A stretch of 64,000 nt of DNA. Origin: Guadua angustifolia. Lineage: Eukaryota; Streptophyta; Magnoliopsida; Poales; Poaceae. The position numbers and the translations under genes are program-made. The stretch is taken from positions 10,872,423 to 10,936,422 of the forward strand of contig CM070515.1 in NCBI GenBank assembly GCA_036346375.1. Direction: 5' to 3'. Below, in pieces: positions 32,924-46,777 of the stretch (the first letter of the stretch is position 1; the number at the start of each line of letters is the position of its first letter). Below the pieces are notes generated by a model. It did not search any database. It was not told the DNA's origin and saw only the letters and a list, made by a program, of their open reading frames with translations.

Positions 32924-35900
32924 CATTCGCAGTTTTAGACCGACTTAATCCAAAAGCTTGGACCTGTTCAAACCCATTACACCCCTATTGGTGATTGGCA
33001 TGAAATACCCATCGGATCTAGGCAAGAAGACCTACCAGGCTACGTACAAAGGACACAGTGAATTTGGAGATGGTTGTCGAGGTGGTGGTACCCATCATAG
33101 CGAAGTCTACATCCTAATCACCACCTCCACCGTAGCTAGCTCCTGCTCTATAGCGTATTTTAAGCAATGATTCTATGCATCATCTTTCTGATATAAGTTG
33201 TATAAACCTTAAAGCAAAGGTAATAGTAAATAGTAAAAAAAACACACAAAAGAAAAACAAGGAGAAAAGTTTCTGCCCTTTTGTGTGTATATGGGCCGGA
33301 TTAATTTGGTCGCAGCCATGCTTGGGGGCGAAAGAAAGGAAGCCTTGATGATGCTTCAGACGTACGGGCCGATTTATTTGCTCCTGTCCGGAAGATCTGA
33401 TGGACGATTCGAATTACATTGGGCCGACGGCGGAAACACTTGGCGTCGGCGTCCGTCGGGCATGCCCAGCGCGTACATGTTGCGTACAGCACCGCGCAGC
33501 CACGGCAGGGGCGCACAACCGCGTGTTGGTGCCGGGCGAAACGCGCGTTTGCTCCGTGCACGCTCGCCCAAATCGGCGGTCGATCGCTTCACTCGCGTTT
33601 CTCAAACGGCCGGGCGCGACCCCCTCCTCCACACGCCTGGTCAGGAACCATTTCAGGTTCCAGGCGCCGGTGGAGGCGCGGACGTCGGTTGTTCGGTGTA
33701 CGTGCGTTTGCAACCAAATGCCGTGTCGCGGAGGTCGTACGTGAGTTGGCTCTGCTGGGCGATTGATCTTTCGGTCTCCTGGTCGATCGAGGCAGGCTGT
33801 GCCCGACTTGTTGCCGAAACAATCCCAGCCACAGGCAGCCGCATGAGTTGGCGCAACCTTACTCGCTCTACAAGAATCCCAGCCTGGATCGCACATGGTG
33901 GTGGCTCACACTCAAGTGCATTACTACATTGGCAGTATTGCCGAGGAATGTGAGAGGTACGAGTGCAGGTGCCGCGTTTCGTTTTATCCGCCGCATGTTC
34001 TTGGGACCTCGTGATGCAGAGTAAGAGACTTCTTTGCTAGTTTGCTCGTCAATCTATGTGTGTTTCGGTATGTTTCACTTCACATGTATACGAACAACTT
34101 TACAACTCTGGGCCAGAGTAGAGAGCCCAATTTCGTAGCTTCTTGGTCCAACTAGCTGCTACCCATATTCCCTAACCTTTTCTTCTACAGCTTGCGTCCG
34201 ATGCGGCAGAACAGTAAGAGGACAAACCGGGTCTTTCTCGAATGGGACTCGCCTGTCAAAGCTTTAATCAGTTTGGTTGTCAAAAGGCAAAAAGGAAAGG
34301 ATCCTAGTACGAATCTGACTCCATACCGACCTGCAAATGTTTCTATCAGACGGCTCACCATCTGCGCATATGCGACCTAGCCTGGGAAGGCAAGCACAAG
34401 ATTGGTATCAAGCTTTGAAAGTGGAAATATAAATCTTCACAAACTAGTGAACATAACAAACAGCACTTTATAATGAATATGTAAGAAGTCATGGTGAGAA
34501 TTATGAAATGATGGTGCTACGTGGCCTGCACTGTGTCTTAGCTGCACGCATGGCGGTTAGCATTAGATGAAAAATGGTCCATACTTCTATACATGTTTTT
34601 TTTTAAGACAACCGAGCTGTGATTAGATTAAGTAGGAGGGAGAAGGTATATAGTTTTTAGAGATAACAATATGCAGGAGAATGCACCTAAGGAAAAACGG
34701 GGGATTAGGGAAAGACTCAGCTCTCTAGAAAAGACGCTGTCGCAATCGCCGGGTCCATAGTTCCATACATGTTGTTATTAGTACTTTCAGACAATCGCCG
34801 TCGCAATCTAACTCGTCTCAGTTGAGTGGATATTATATTGCAGGAAATGCAAGGTGAAACGAAAAACCTCGTCTTTTGCTGAAACTGTGTAGGTAATTGT
34901 GTGCAAGAGAGAGACAAGCTGGAAAAGGATTACTGATGGCTCAAACTGGTACAAATAAATGTTTTAATCAATCATTCAGGTAAGTTCTAGAATTACCACG
35001 CTACCAAGTTGTGTAACATCTTTCACCTATTTCCCGTTTTTTATCCTTCCGAGTCAAACTCTATTGCGTAGCGATGAATAAAATTGCTGAATGCTGTTTT
35101 TTTTCTCCCTGACAGCTAGGCTTTGAAACAGACAGTATATAGAGCACAACTGATCAACTTGTTATCCCCGCAAGCAGTACATGCCCTTGAAAATATCTGA
35201 AGGTTAATTTACTAGCTATCTCAAATGAATGTTTCTTCCAAATTACATCTCTAATTTGTCTTAATGTTTTTTTTTGCAAATTCCATTTATTTAAACAAGT
35301 AAAATTTCATTTTTTTAATGGTCTAAATATAATTGCATCCGATGTTACAATCATTTGTGAAAACGACAAAAAAAGGGTAAAACCAGAGCATCTCTCTCTC
35401 GTGCTGATGCGTGATCGGTATAATTAGATGGAAACGGCACAAGCAAGAGGGGGAAAAACAAGAAACAGAGGTCAGGGAGACAGCCAACAAATCATGGAAG
35501 CACCTCTCTCAATCATGAAAGGTCTTCTTCTCTTCCCTCCCTAACGTGAGGGGCAGTTTTTCCTGTCCCATTGCGACGATGATATCTATTCCATTTCAAA
35601 GCATGCAAAAACAGAGTCGCCGACACTTCTTCCCTGGCTCATGGAGCCACCACATCCACAAGCATAGTATCGACCAGAGATTTTTTTTTTCCTCTTGCAA
35701 CGCGAAGCCATACTCTCTCTAATGATTATGCGCACTGTAACATCATGTTCCAAATTTGGTCCTACTGGCCGTAAGTTGCAGTACACTGCTCCAAACTATG
35801 CAGTATCATTAACAGATGATGAGGCAATGGTGCATTGCATGCATGGGTAGCTGCACATGGCGAGAGCGCAGAATGTGAGGCATTATTGTCCTTGGGAGAG

Positions 35901-38900
35901 CTAGTTGCCGGTCTCAATCTCAAGTTTCAAACCCCACTGCTGCAAGAACATGAGAGGAGTTATGGATGGCCAGTGCAGTTGCAGAGCTGCTGTACCAGCA
36001 AAGGCATCCATCATCAGTGCATGCATTAGCAAGAACAATTCAGTGATACGGAGTAGTATTAATGTATCATCTCAGAGCCATAATAACCGGGAATGAAGCA
36101 AGCAGGAGGGCCACTGCCATAAGTACTCTATAAAAGTGCTTAACAGTGGTAAATGGTAATTACTATTCATTGAGCAGGTGACCCACGACTCCAGCTCAGT
36201 AAGGTCTGCTAGTGACAGTAATACCGAATGCTCTGACCAAACGGTAGGGCTTTTCTGCATGCAGATTGAAGCATGGTCCGTCTACCTGCGAGTCTGCGAC
36301 CGAATACCAAATGCTCTACTCTATTATGTTGTGATTTGAACTCTAATCTCCGCTAGAGCAACCATAATTATTGTAATCAAGATGCAAAGCCTGTCTTTTT
36401 GTTTAGCAACGCAAATGCTTTACCTTTATCCGAGGTGAGTAAGTTGGACGAGACTATCATCTTATATTCATATGATTTGCAGGTCAGTCAGTGGTTCAGT
36501 TAAAATTTTACTACTAGCCTTGCCAAGAAGATCTCTCAAGCTTACAGCATAAAATCAGGATCAGATCAGCACCTCAACAAATTGGTGAGACAAGATTCCT
36601 GACTCCAGCAAGGAAGGCAGGAGGACTCCTCATCCACATCCTCCTCGCTTCCTTGTTGCCACATTTTTACTCGATCTCCCTTTCCATAACGAACGGCCTC
36701 ACTCAGCAGCACATCTTTCAAATCTACCAACACGTTTTTTTCTCGCTGGAATCAAGGACAGGAATTGGATAAAATTTGCCATCGACAGGTCGTTCACTTA
36801 CTTAGGATAGTGAACGGGATGCACACTTTACGCAGATCTGAAGCTTTTGAAGTTCAGAAACGTTGTTGTTTAAGGCCTAAGCAAAGATGAGTACAGTACT
36901 AGTTTGGCATATCTTGCATTGTCATTATCTCTTTGAAGAAATTAACCTGGGCAGAACAGACTTTGTTCGATTCAGCACAAGCTAATGCACAGGACCAAGT
37001 CTGTGCAATGCATATGAAGAAGAATTGAAGAAACAATTAGCATTGTGTGGTGATGTTTGACGGTTTGTATTTGGTTTCTTCTGAAATCCGGACATGGGAT
37101 TGGAATCTATAGATACTAATATTCTTGTTGAGGTACCGAGGGAAGGGCGGCAAGCGACACGTGCCACTGAAACACAGTAGTTTCTACAGTATAAGCTACA
37201 GTGATTTTTTATTTTAATTTTTTTGAAAAAGAAAATCAATATTTTTTGTTTTTTTTTAGATTTTTCTAAAAAAGATTTCTTCTCTCTATTAAAATTCTTA
37301 TCTGTCTTTACGCTTCCTTCCGCTGCAACCATGTGCGGGCCAGCAAAACAACTAGTGTTTACAGATGGTTTGGTAGTGACGACTGACGAGAATGTTCTCA
37401 TTTAAACGACTTGGAAAGTGACAATGTGATCAAGAGAATCTATTACTATATATTAGTACATCTGAAAATGTTTAAGAACAGGCAGAAATAATAATCCATG
37501 TTTCACGCCAGGAAGCTTCCTAATCATGCCCATTCTTTCATGATGATGAAAGGAAACCAAAAAGAATCTATAATCAACTAGTAATAACATTAGAGACAGA
37601 GAGTATACGCTAACGTCCAAAAGGTTGAACTATGCTTGTGCAGCCCGGCAATGCAATGGTGAGCTTCTGTGACTGTGTCTGGTGCCACAGTGCGTCGTGA
37701 TTTGCACTAGCTGCTATTGTCTGTAACAGTGATACTGAAGTTTCTTGTACAGTAAGAGCTAACGGTGGCCTAGCCCAACAGTACCAGAATAGATTTAGAC
37801 AATACATATTCAAATGGTTACTTACACCTAGATGTAGGCATCGGACCAGGCCTTTTGAGATTGGCCCTTGGCACAGCATGACATATATGCGCATGGGTTG
37901 GGTCAATACGGCATGATTGTAGGGTTGTACTGGGTTTGGTGGCCGAGCATGATGGATAATACAACACGCCTCAAAGGGTCGTGCTTGAGCCGGTGTGGCA
38001 ATGTACACTATAGGGCCAACAGACACAAAGCAGGTATAGCACGCCTTTGGCACGCATTTTTTACGGTTTTCGATAAATATTATGAAAAATTTGACAGCAA
38101 AAGTGAAGTAAGAAAAACTGTCTCAACAATGCAACAAGCACGAGGTGGTTCAAGCGTTTCAAGCATGTGGAAGAAACTAAAATGCAAGTCTTCTAGTTTT
38201 GAGTAAGTTGTAATAGAATCTATAAGTAGAGATTAACCACTATCTCAACACGTATTTTACAAAGCATGAGTACAATTTTGTTCCTTTTGCTCTAATATTT
38301 ATGTTTACTATCTTAGTACTATGCGTCTCTGACTTCTTTCCTCTTCTTATATTAGTGCAAACGAACTGAGTTTAGGTCGATATGACATGAAGTTAACATG
38401 ACTTGCCAATAGGCCATGGTTGGACTTGTCGGAGGCCAGTCAAGCTAGCATGACATGGTATGGTGGGTTGGCACTTGGCAGGGCCACGGTGACATGGCAC
38501 GGTCCAGACCCACGGTCCCAGCATGATGCCTAGCTCTACTTATATCCCAACACTAACAACCTTGTTGTTCACACATCATTAGATCAACCTAATTAGGCAT
38601 TAAATATGTTCTTATCAATACTATCACTAGTGGCGCTCAGCTTCCCCAGAGGTCAACCCATGATCCCATCAACGACAACAGACCTATGCTTGTATAATGA
38701 ATTCACAGAACCAAAAAAAAAGCAAGGGAAGAGTATACATGAAAAAAATAACATAATCCAAGCAAAAATAAGGAGGCTCCGCTTGATGATAAGCTAAAGT
38801 AATGTTCGTAGAACATAGCCGGGTTAAGCAAAAGAGGGGTTAATTTTAGGCCTTGATCGAGGGGTTTTAAATTAACTTCAGCTTTTGAAAAATTAGCAAA

Positions 38901-39090
38901 CCTCTCTCCCAAATAGCTCAGCTTTTAAATAATTTTTATCATAAATCAGAAGCCATATATAAATAGCAAAAGTCAAAAGTTGAAAGTTCGGTTGAATCTG
39001 CTTTCATAGCTTATTGCTAAGAAAAATTTATTATTTATTAAATAATCTCTTGAAAAATATAGATATATTTTAAAAAATAACTTTTCAGAG
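32924..39090. other. Intergenic, no gene recognised
   Basis: Open frames in the GC-richer stretch 33285-33960 on both strands show no domain and look like composition effects. 34000-37700 is AT-rich with nothing recognisable. 37740-38540 contains phrases such as tggcacggtccagacccacgg and a 'gctaggcatcatgctggga' inverted end, which may mark an old non-autonomous hAT element, but ends and target duplication could not be fixed. 38800-39090 is AT-rich. Confidence 0.35.
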
Positions 39091-40134
39091 AAACTGCTCC
39101 TCACCTGCGCATGCCCTATTGCCCTCAAGTCTCGCCTCCAGAAAACAACAATAAAATGGTAAACTTCTCTGTGAGAAAATACTATTCTACATTCAGCGGG
39201 GACACGTCACGTGACAGACAAAGCGGTCCCACCCGAACTTTCTCTGGGGCCCACTTGCTCCCCTCGACCGCGATTGGCCGATGGGGAGTCCTATCTGTAC
39301 CCGCAAGAGAACACCTGTCGCTTTACCACCATCCTCTTCCTCTCCCCGGCCACATCCCGCCATTACCAATTCCCCTTCTCCTCTTCTTCTCCGCAACAAG
39401 GAGAAGGTAAGAGAGGAGGAGAGGAGACAACTCCGCTACTAGCCGCGTTCTCCCCTCTCAATCTCCTCCTCTCGCATTGGTCGTCTTCCACTAGCGGGCG
39501 CAGGTAATGTTGCTTCGCCTTCTCTAGTTCTCTTCTTGATTTGTTCGCCTCGTCGCCTCTCGCCAAATGTTATTAGTGGTTGGTTGGCTGGTAGTCCATG
39601 CTCGTTTGCTACGCGGATGCGCATAAAAAAACAAGTCTTTGGGTTTGGTTATCATCTCCCCACATGTGAGGAGCATAAATAAAATTGAAGGAAAAGGCCA
39701 GAAACATGGCGGGGACCATGGTCCGTCGTCGCGGCAGCAATGGAAAACTCTGACGCAGTCCGCTTCGGCGGCCAAATACAATTCATTCTCTTGTGAATTA
39801 GCTGCGCAGATAGTAGTAGTAGTGGCGGTGCTTGTGCAAGTAGGAGCGCATTGTGTTATGCGCTGCTGCTGTTTGTGGCCTGGGGCTGGGGGGTCTCGCT
39901 GGATCGCCGTCCACGTCCTGCACCCGGTGACATGCCGCTTTCGCCCGCAGGCACCTACCACCCGCATCCCAAATTCACCCTTCTCCATCCGTGAGAAATG
40001 GCTAGGCTTTCTTGCAATGCTGTTTGATTCGAGAAGAGGGGATAGTTAGCTGCTGGTGATTAGTAGTATAAAGAAAGGGGGGATGTTTTGATACTGTTCT
40101 TAGGTGGAGGGTGCAGGGGGAGGAAAGGAGGGAG
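39091..40134 (+). promoter_or_regulatory. Promoter and 5' leader of the kinesin gene, probable leader intron
   Basis: C/T-rich leader-like sequence lies at about 39330-39503, followed by a good donor (cag|gtaatg at 39504). A good acceptor (ttcttag at 40097-40103) sits 31 bp upstream of the start codon, predicting a 600-bp intron in the 5' UTR (39504-40103). An inverted CCAAT (attgg) occurs near 39274. No AACGG-core mitosis-specific activator element was seen upstream. The leader intron is an inference from splice-site quality. Confidence 0.45.
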
Positions 40135-43100
40135 ATGGGGGCGGCGGCGGCGGCATGGGAGAAGGCGGAGGTGAAGGAGGAGAGGATAATGGTGTCCGTG
40201 CGGCTGCGGCCGCTCAACGGCAGGGAGGCCGGCGACAGCTCCGACTGGGAGTGCATCAGCCCCACCACCATCATTTTCCGTAGCACTGTCCCCGAGCGCG
40301 CCATGTTCCCCACCGCCTACACCTACGGTGAGTATAGTAATAGAGAGCTCAATTTCGCAAAGAAAGAATGGCAATGCTTGTGGCAGTCACTGGTGTTGTG
40401 TGGCTCAACCAAGTTTCTTGATGTTGTAACCTTGTAGGCATTTTATTTGGCAATCTATTGCTCAAATTATTCTTATTTCTTGTCCTTTTCAGATAGGGTG
40501 TTTGGCCCCAATTGCTCTACAAGGCAGGTCTACGAGGAAGGAGCCAAAGAAGTCGCTCTATCAGTTGTCAGTGGAATTAACTGTATGTACAGGAGAAATG
40601 AAGCAGCTTTGTTACATCACTTCAGTTTTCGCTGAACTGATGTGATGTGAGCTAACTAACACTTGCACCTGCATTGGATCCTGACAGCAAGCATATTTGC
40701 CTATGGACAAACAAGCAGTGGAAAGACTTACACAATGACTGGAATAACTGAATACAGTGTGTTGGACATCTACGACTACATAGAGAAGGTGCGTGTGCGC
40801 GCCACGAACGTTGTTTGAGTTTTACCTTTATGAAACATTTTTTTGGCTCATTGTTTGTCATTGCTACAGCATCCTGAAAGAGAATTCATTTTGAAATTTT
40901 CGGCAATAGAGATATACAATGAAGCTGTGAGGGACCTTCTGAGCCATGATATGACACCTCTTAGACTTCTTGATGATCCAGAGGTACGCTATTCTCCTTT
41001 ACTTGAACGTACTATAACTTTTTTTTTCACTCCACCCTATATACTGTTCTCAACGTTGCTCATGTTGTCATTTGAATTCAAATAGAAAGGGACTACCGTA
41101 GAAAAACTCAATGAGGAAACATTGCGGGACAAGGATCATCTTAGGGATCTTCTCGCAGTATGTGAAGGTGCGGGACTGAACTTGCTGGAAACAAAGGAGT
41201 CATAATTGTTTTTCCTTTTCTTTATTTGCTTAATTCGGTTTGTGCTACAGCTCAAAGGCAGATTGGGGAAACTGCTTTGAATGAAACGAGTTCTAGGTCC
41301 CATCAAATACTCAGGCTGGTTGGTGCTGATCTTATACTATTTGTTTTACATTACTTTATTAAGAAATGTTTTTGACAACTTTATTTTAATTTCAGACAAT
41401 TGAAAGTTCTGCTAGACAGTATTTAGGAAGAGGCAACTCGAGCACCCTTGTGGCTTGTGTGGTATGGAATATCCTTCTATATTCAAGATTCTTTGGTATA
41501 GCATGTTTGATGGTCTCTGTGGTGTTTTTCTCGACAGAACTTTGTGGACCTAGCAGGAAGTGAGCGTGCATCCCAGACTGCTTCAACTGGTGTGAGGTTA
41601 AAAGAAGGTAGCCATATTAACCGAAGTCTGCTAACACTGGGAAAGGTCGTTCGCCAACTCAGGTTTGTTTTCTTCTTGCAAGAACTTGCAATTTCAGTGA
41701 TTTGCAATTTTTCTAATAATTTTTGTTCCTAAGAATCCTGGGAGTTTGCACATATCCTTTCCTCTTTGCTCCTTCATATTCACTGCATAAACTAATTTTG
41801 AATTCCTTTTGGTGTTACAGCTTGACATTTCTCCTTTCTGCTCATTTTGCATTCTCTTTGACCATAGTATTATCATTTACTGTAGTCTGAATTATTTGTT
41901 CCTGCTGCAGCAAGGGAAGAAATGGCCATATCCCTTACAGAGATTCAAAGTTGACCCGTATATTACAGTCCTCTTTAGGAGGCAATGCAAGAACAGCCAT
42001 TATCTGCACCATGAGCCCTGCACATAGTCATATTGAGCAATCCAGGAACACACTTTTGTTTGCGACTTGCGCAAAGGAGGTAGTTACAAATGCACAGGTC
42101 AATGTGGTGATGTCTGACAAGGCACTAGTGAAGCATCTACAAAGAGAACTTACAAGATTAGAAAACGAACTGAAATTTCCGGGGTCAGCTGCTTGCACTA
42201 CTCATGCTGAAGTTTTGAGAGAGAAGGATGCACAGATTAAAAAAGTACCTTTCATCTCATCTACGATTTCCCAACCCTTGTAATAATGTTAATTGCACTA
42301 CCCCAGCCTCTTATTCGTGCGTGTGTGTTTTTGCAGCTGGAAAAACAGCTGAAGGAATTGATGGAAGAAAGAGATACTGTTCAGTCTAAACTTAAATGTT
42401 TACTTAAAGGTGATGGTGATGACCATGGCAATGATCGCACTGCAAAGCGATGGGTATTTTTTTTTCTTTCTCTCGTGTATACTTACTTTTAGAATTATCG
42501 TATTGTGTGGCATTTAATGGATTGACCTTCCTCTGATAGGATGAACATAGTCGGTCATCGGAGTCTCTTGCACAAAATGCATCTGAAGAAGCACTTTCGG
42601 TTTCAGATACCTATGGAGTTGCTTATCAAGATCATGCAGTGTTTGATGGATTGTATGTCTTCAATGCTGATCACGATGACTCAGCATTCCCTGATCAAAT
42701 AATGGAGCTTCCTCAACAAACCAGGGATCAAGAGTTAATTTCACCTTGGCGCCCTCCCAGCAACCATAGCTCTGGTGGCAAAGAGTCATATCATATGAAG
42801 GAGGTGGATTTCAGAACTGCATCTGAAGTTTCTGAAGAACATTGCAGGGAAGTCCAATGCATAGATGTACATGAGCATAGAAGAAGCACAAGCCACGAAT
42901 TTAACCTGTTACTCCCTGAGGGCACCAAGCTCCAAACACCTGGATTAGAGGAGATTTCCAAAGATGCAGTCCCACAACCTTACGAAGAGCAAGAACTTGA
43001 AAGCATAACAAAGAAAATGGAAGATCCTATCAGGATGTACCCTGGAAAAGAGGAGGAACAGGCTAAGACCATAACAAACACAATGGAAGTTCCTGTCGAA

Positions 43101-44690
43101 GTGCATCAATGGGAATCTAATGGCATTACAGACAATGTTGTCAAACTATTTGCATGTGATTCTAACGTTTCTTTTGACATTGGCAAACCTTGCCCTCATG
43201 AATGCCTGACCGTAAAGAGGTGTATAATGAACTCCAAGGATAGTGCATTGGCTAGAAGTAAAAGCTGCAGGGCTAACTTCATGGTCATTCCAAATAGTTG
43301 GTTTGATGATTCCGAGAATACCAGCAGGACACCACCTGATGTAATTTTCAGGCATGCTCATAGAAGGCCCGATAATGTTAGGAGAAGTCTGTATGCAGAA
43401 AATGATGATTGCCGAAATGATGACACTTCAATAGAATGCTCCACTGTTTCTGGCGAAGTAGTTTCTGATGAAGTAGTCAAGGACATGAGCATCAGTGATG
43501 AAGTAGCCAAGGACATGAGCACCAGCGACGCAGAACAAGAAACTCTTGTCAATGACATTAGTTGTCTCACAGGGTTAGAAGAGAATATAGAAAACGACCA
43601 CGAGGACCAACTAGAGGATTATCAGGCACAGGTAATCGTGCTAAGAGCAAACACTTTTTGAATTATCCTTTCATTCTTGCCAGCTCAGGATCCCACGTTA
43701 TTTGGCTTAAAAATGTACTAAATACTAGGTATCTGCATCACGTTATATTCTTTTCCATAAATTTTTACCATGCTATGGTTTTTTACTATGCTAACAATGG
43801 AAACTCTACAAATGGACTTGACCAGTATAATACCAGCTTAAAGATAACTGTTGTTACCTAATAACCAGCTCAAAGATTGGAACTTTTGTTACCTAATAAA
43901 CCAGTTTGTTCCGTTTATCAAGCTGAGTCATAATGTCTTTTGTACATTTGATTTAAACAGCAGGTCGTTAGAGATGACTCTACAGCGGTGAAAACCGTCA
44001 AAGATGTTGGCATAGATTCAGCACTGAGTACCATTGGATCTCCTCCTAGTTGGCCTATTGATCTTGAGAAAAAACAGCAAGAGATTATTGAGTTGTGGCA
44101 TGAATGCAATGTCTCCTTAGTACACAGAACTTATTTCTTCCTCCTCTTCAAGGGAGATCCAGCAGACATCATCTACATGGAAGTGGAGCACAGGAGACTG
44201 TCCTTCATTAAGAGCTCGTTCAGTGCCAAGCTTGCAGTAGAAGGCGAGCTTAATTCTGCCATCTCATCAAGGTATTTTATTATATTTTAGAAGTATGAAA
44301 TGAACAGTTATTGTTACCATTGCCCATGAAACCTATGAGTGATGGAATACTGGGACTCATTTTGTTGGCAGCTTGAAGAACCTTCGACGTGAAAGGGATA
44401 GGCTCTATAAGCAGATGTTTAATAAGCTCACCAATGGGGAAAAAGAGACCATTTACACAAGATGGGGAATTGATTTGAGCACCAAACAACGAAGGTTGCA
44501 GCTATCTCGTCTGATGTGGACACAGACTGACATGGAACATATTAGAGAGAGCGCCTCTCTTGTTGCGAAGCTGATTGACCTGCTAGAGCCCGGACAAGCC
44601 CTCAAGGAGATGTTTGGACTGAACTTCAGCCTGGCTCCACGAGCTGAACGGCGATCTTTCAGCCTGGTAGGTGCTTACTCGCTGAGATGA
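40135..44690 (+). CDS. Kinesin-like protein of the KIN-7 (NACK-type) family, 13 coding exons
   Basis: Coding exons: 40135-40327, 40493-40582, 40688-40788, 40870-40983, 41086-41167, 41251-41318, 41396-41461, 41538-41662, 41911-42244, 42337-42453, 42540-43631, 43961-44271, 44372-44690. All introns are GT-AG and phases agree, giving 3012 nt and 1003 residues with no internal stop. The N-terminal motor has the ATP-binding P-loop GQTSSGKT (101-108), switch I NETSSRSH (204-211) and switch II DLAGSE (242-247), ending near residue 340. A coiled-coil neck follows (about 350-420), then a long acidic middle mostly in one exon. The C-terminal region from about residue 825 (SWPIDLEKKQQEIIELW) is the DUF3490/NACK C-terminal domain. 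Plant KIN-7 kinesins are plus-end motors; NACK members act at the cytokinetic phragmoplast with a MAPKKK, but other members have other roles. The exact paralogue is not determined. Confidence 0.93.
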
Positions 44691-44950
44691 ACATTATGGC
44701 AATAATGATACAGCGACAATGACATGGTGGTAGAAGTATACGTAGTACAGGAGATTGACTTGATTGGAGAGGAATTGCTCCCCAGCATTGTTCACTGATG
44801 TATCTACTTTCTTTTTGTTTGTGAGTGATTGATAGATTTCCCGTGTAATCTTACAAAAGTGAATCAGTCAGCCATTACAGTTCTGATTCGCTGTGTGTCA
44901 TGTCATTGTGTGTGGGGGTATATTCGTCAATAAAAATCCTGGAAGGCTTC
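44691..44950 (+). terminator. 3' UTR and polyadenylation signal of the kinesin gene
   Basis: A canonical AATAAA lies at 44929-44934, about 240 bp after the stop codon, preceded by T/G-rich sequence (about 44810-44920) as expected of a plant 3' end. Confidence 0.55.
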
Positions 44951-45970
44951 CTTCAGTGCTTTACAAAATCCGAGAGTAACCAAATTTCATGATACACTCC
45001 TGTGCCGTCTCGTGTGATCGTGTCTGCAATATCTCAGTGCATCTGCCTACGTTTCAGTAAAAAGCCTGGAGCACGAGCATGCTGTGATGCTGTCTATTCT
45101 GAAGCTAAATCCTAAATCTGAAACGCCAATCTTATATGCTGCGATGCTATAAGCCATGTGAAACACTGAAGTCTGAACTCATTCGATTGCATAATATATA
45201 TGCTTGCAATTGTACACAGTATACTGGCCCCCGGAAATGTTGTTTGTGTACCATCAAACCAAATGTGCTCGCAAGAGGCCCAGCGTTGTTCAGCAGCATT
45301 GTGCTTGCCCATTGATGATGCGCTCATAAAAAGTACACTGCACCAATGATCTGAGCCGGAAGACTTAAAGATGGTACGTGCACAAGCACAGGTGCTCTCG
45401 CGCTCGGTTGTGTTGTCTGATCGGCATGGTGGCAACGGGCCAGCGGCGTGGCGGAATTAAGTACATGGGCGCTCGCTGGTGGCGTGGAGCGGTGAGGAAA
45501 CGTGCGTCGGGCGCACGAGCTGCACGCCGGCTAGAATCTGAAAATTTCGAGAGCTTCTACCTGTTCGTTCGCTTGATTTGCACGTGCGCCGCGCCGTAGT
45601 TTTGCTGGGCTCGGCGCCTGGGCGGGCGTTCCACCCCGTCGCGAGCCGCGACGACGAGCAAGTCATAACATGGTCGCGCGCGCGTGCGGGACGCGGCGAG
45701 CACACATGACCCAATGTAGGTGTTAGGCGGACGGGTGGTGCCGCGCGCGGTGGGTCGGGCCGAGTTGGGTGCCGTGCGGAACTCACATGCAAGAACGGGC
45801 TCCGCGTCCTACTTGCAGGCCTCATCGCGCGTGGTACTCGCGGTGGAACCGGCACGGGCACCACGCCATAGTCACGAACTGACTGCCTCTAGGCTGGTGT
45901 TGTGGGCTCAAGTAAAGGGACGAGTTCACTTGCGGCCCATGCTACGGTCTTCTAACTAAGGAGCCGAGTT
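44951..45970. other. Intergenic, GC-rich patch
   Basis: From about 45400 to 45960 the DNA is GC-rich with overlapping open frames on both strands and no recognisable domain. Nothing else is identified. It ends at the target duplication AGGAT (45971-45975) of the copia element. Confidence 0.35.
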
Positions 45971-45975
45971 AGGAT

Positions 45976-46285
45976 TGTCGGAACATATTAAACAAAAAAT
46001 CAACTAAAAATTTGCGGCCTCTAGACTCGAACTCGCGACCTTTTGGTCTGAGCTACAAGCTTCTTTTGTTTTTGTATCACATCTGTTTTCAAACTTATGC
46101 TTCTTCACGTTACAGGACTCATGGGCCACATCTGTTTTCAAACTTATGCTTCTCCACGTTACAGGACTCATGGGCTTTTATAGGCTGATTCACAGCAACC
46201 GACTCGGAGTGTACTCATTTGTACTACTCGGACTCCAATACTGATTCCAAAACAAATTTTTTCTAAAATAAGAATATCTCTATCA
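45976..46285 (-). repeat. 3' LTR of the copia mini-element
   Basis: The plus strand starts tgtcggaaca and ends ctctatca. At 310 bp it is longer than its partner because a unit of about 55 bp (cacatctgttttcaaacttatgcttc...cacgttacaggactcatggg) is tandemly duplicated at about 46078-46175. Confidence 0.8.
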
Positions 46286-46777
46286 ATCACCCCCTTAATC
46301 TTGTAACACAACTATAACTTTTTGAGATAGTTGGTCTCAATTATGACTTACTCAACATATACTCGATACAGGATAGAGAGCGCATCTCTTCAATATCCTA
46401 GGCTCATTTTCGACGAATTTGACTTTAAACATCGAACATACCTCCTCAACGCTCCGGAGTTAACTTTGACAGACTCGACTTAGAATGGAAAACACACCTC
46501 TTCAATGTCTCGAACTCAACTCTTTTACTTGACACAGTATCAAAGTAGTGCTGGTTTGTCGTCACTTAGAGCTTCGGCAAGCAGTGTTTTTTTTTCACTT
46601 CCTTTAGCATATGGTACTTTGAAGTGAAATACCCATAATCATTACAATTATAACGTCTCACTTTTGCTCATCTCGTCAACCATTACCTTTAAATCCATCG
46701 AGGGAGCTCTCGCCGCCATGTCACAACAATTGAGCCTCTCACTCGGCGCGCGTTAGGAGTAGGTGCTCATCTTCACC

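Noticed and set aside
33285..33953. 222-codon open frame and overlapping minus-strand frames
   Set aside because: GC-rich DNA opens several frames on both strands at once; none has a recognisable motif or leader.
37740..38540. Possible non-autonomous hAT element
   Set aside because: Suggestive GC-rich phrases and an inverted 'gagcta' end are present, but no 8-bp duplication or paired termini could be fixed.
45457..45959. GC-rich open frames on both strands
   Set aside because: Composition effect: overlapping frames, no domain, no splice signals consistent with a gene.
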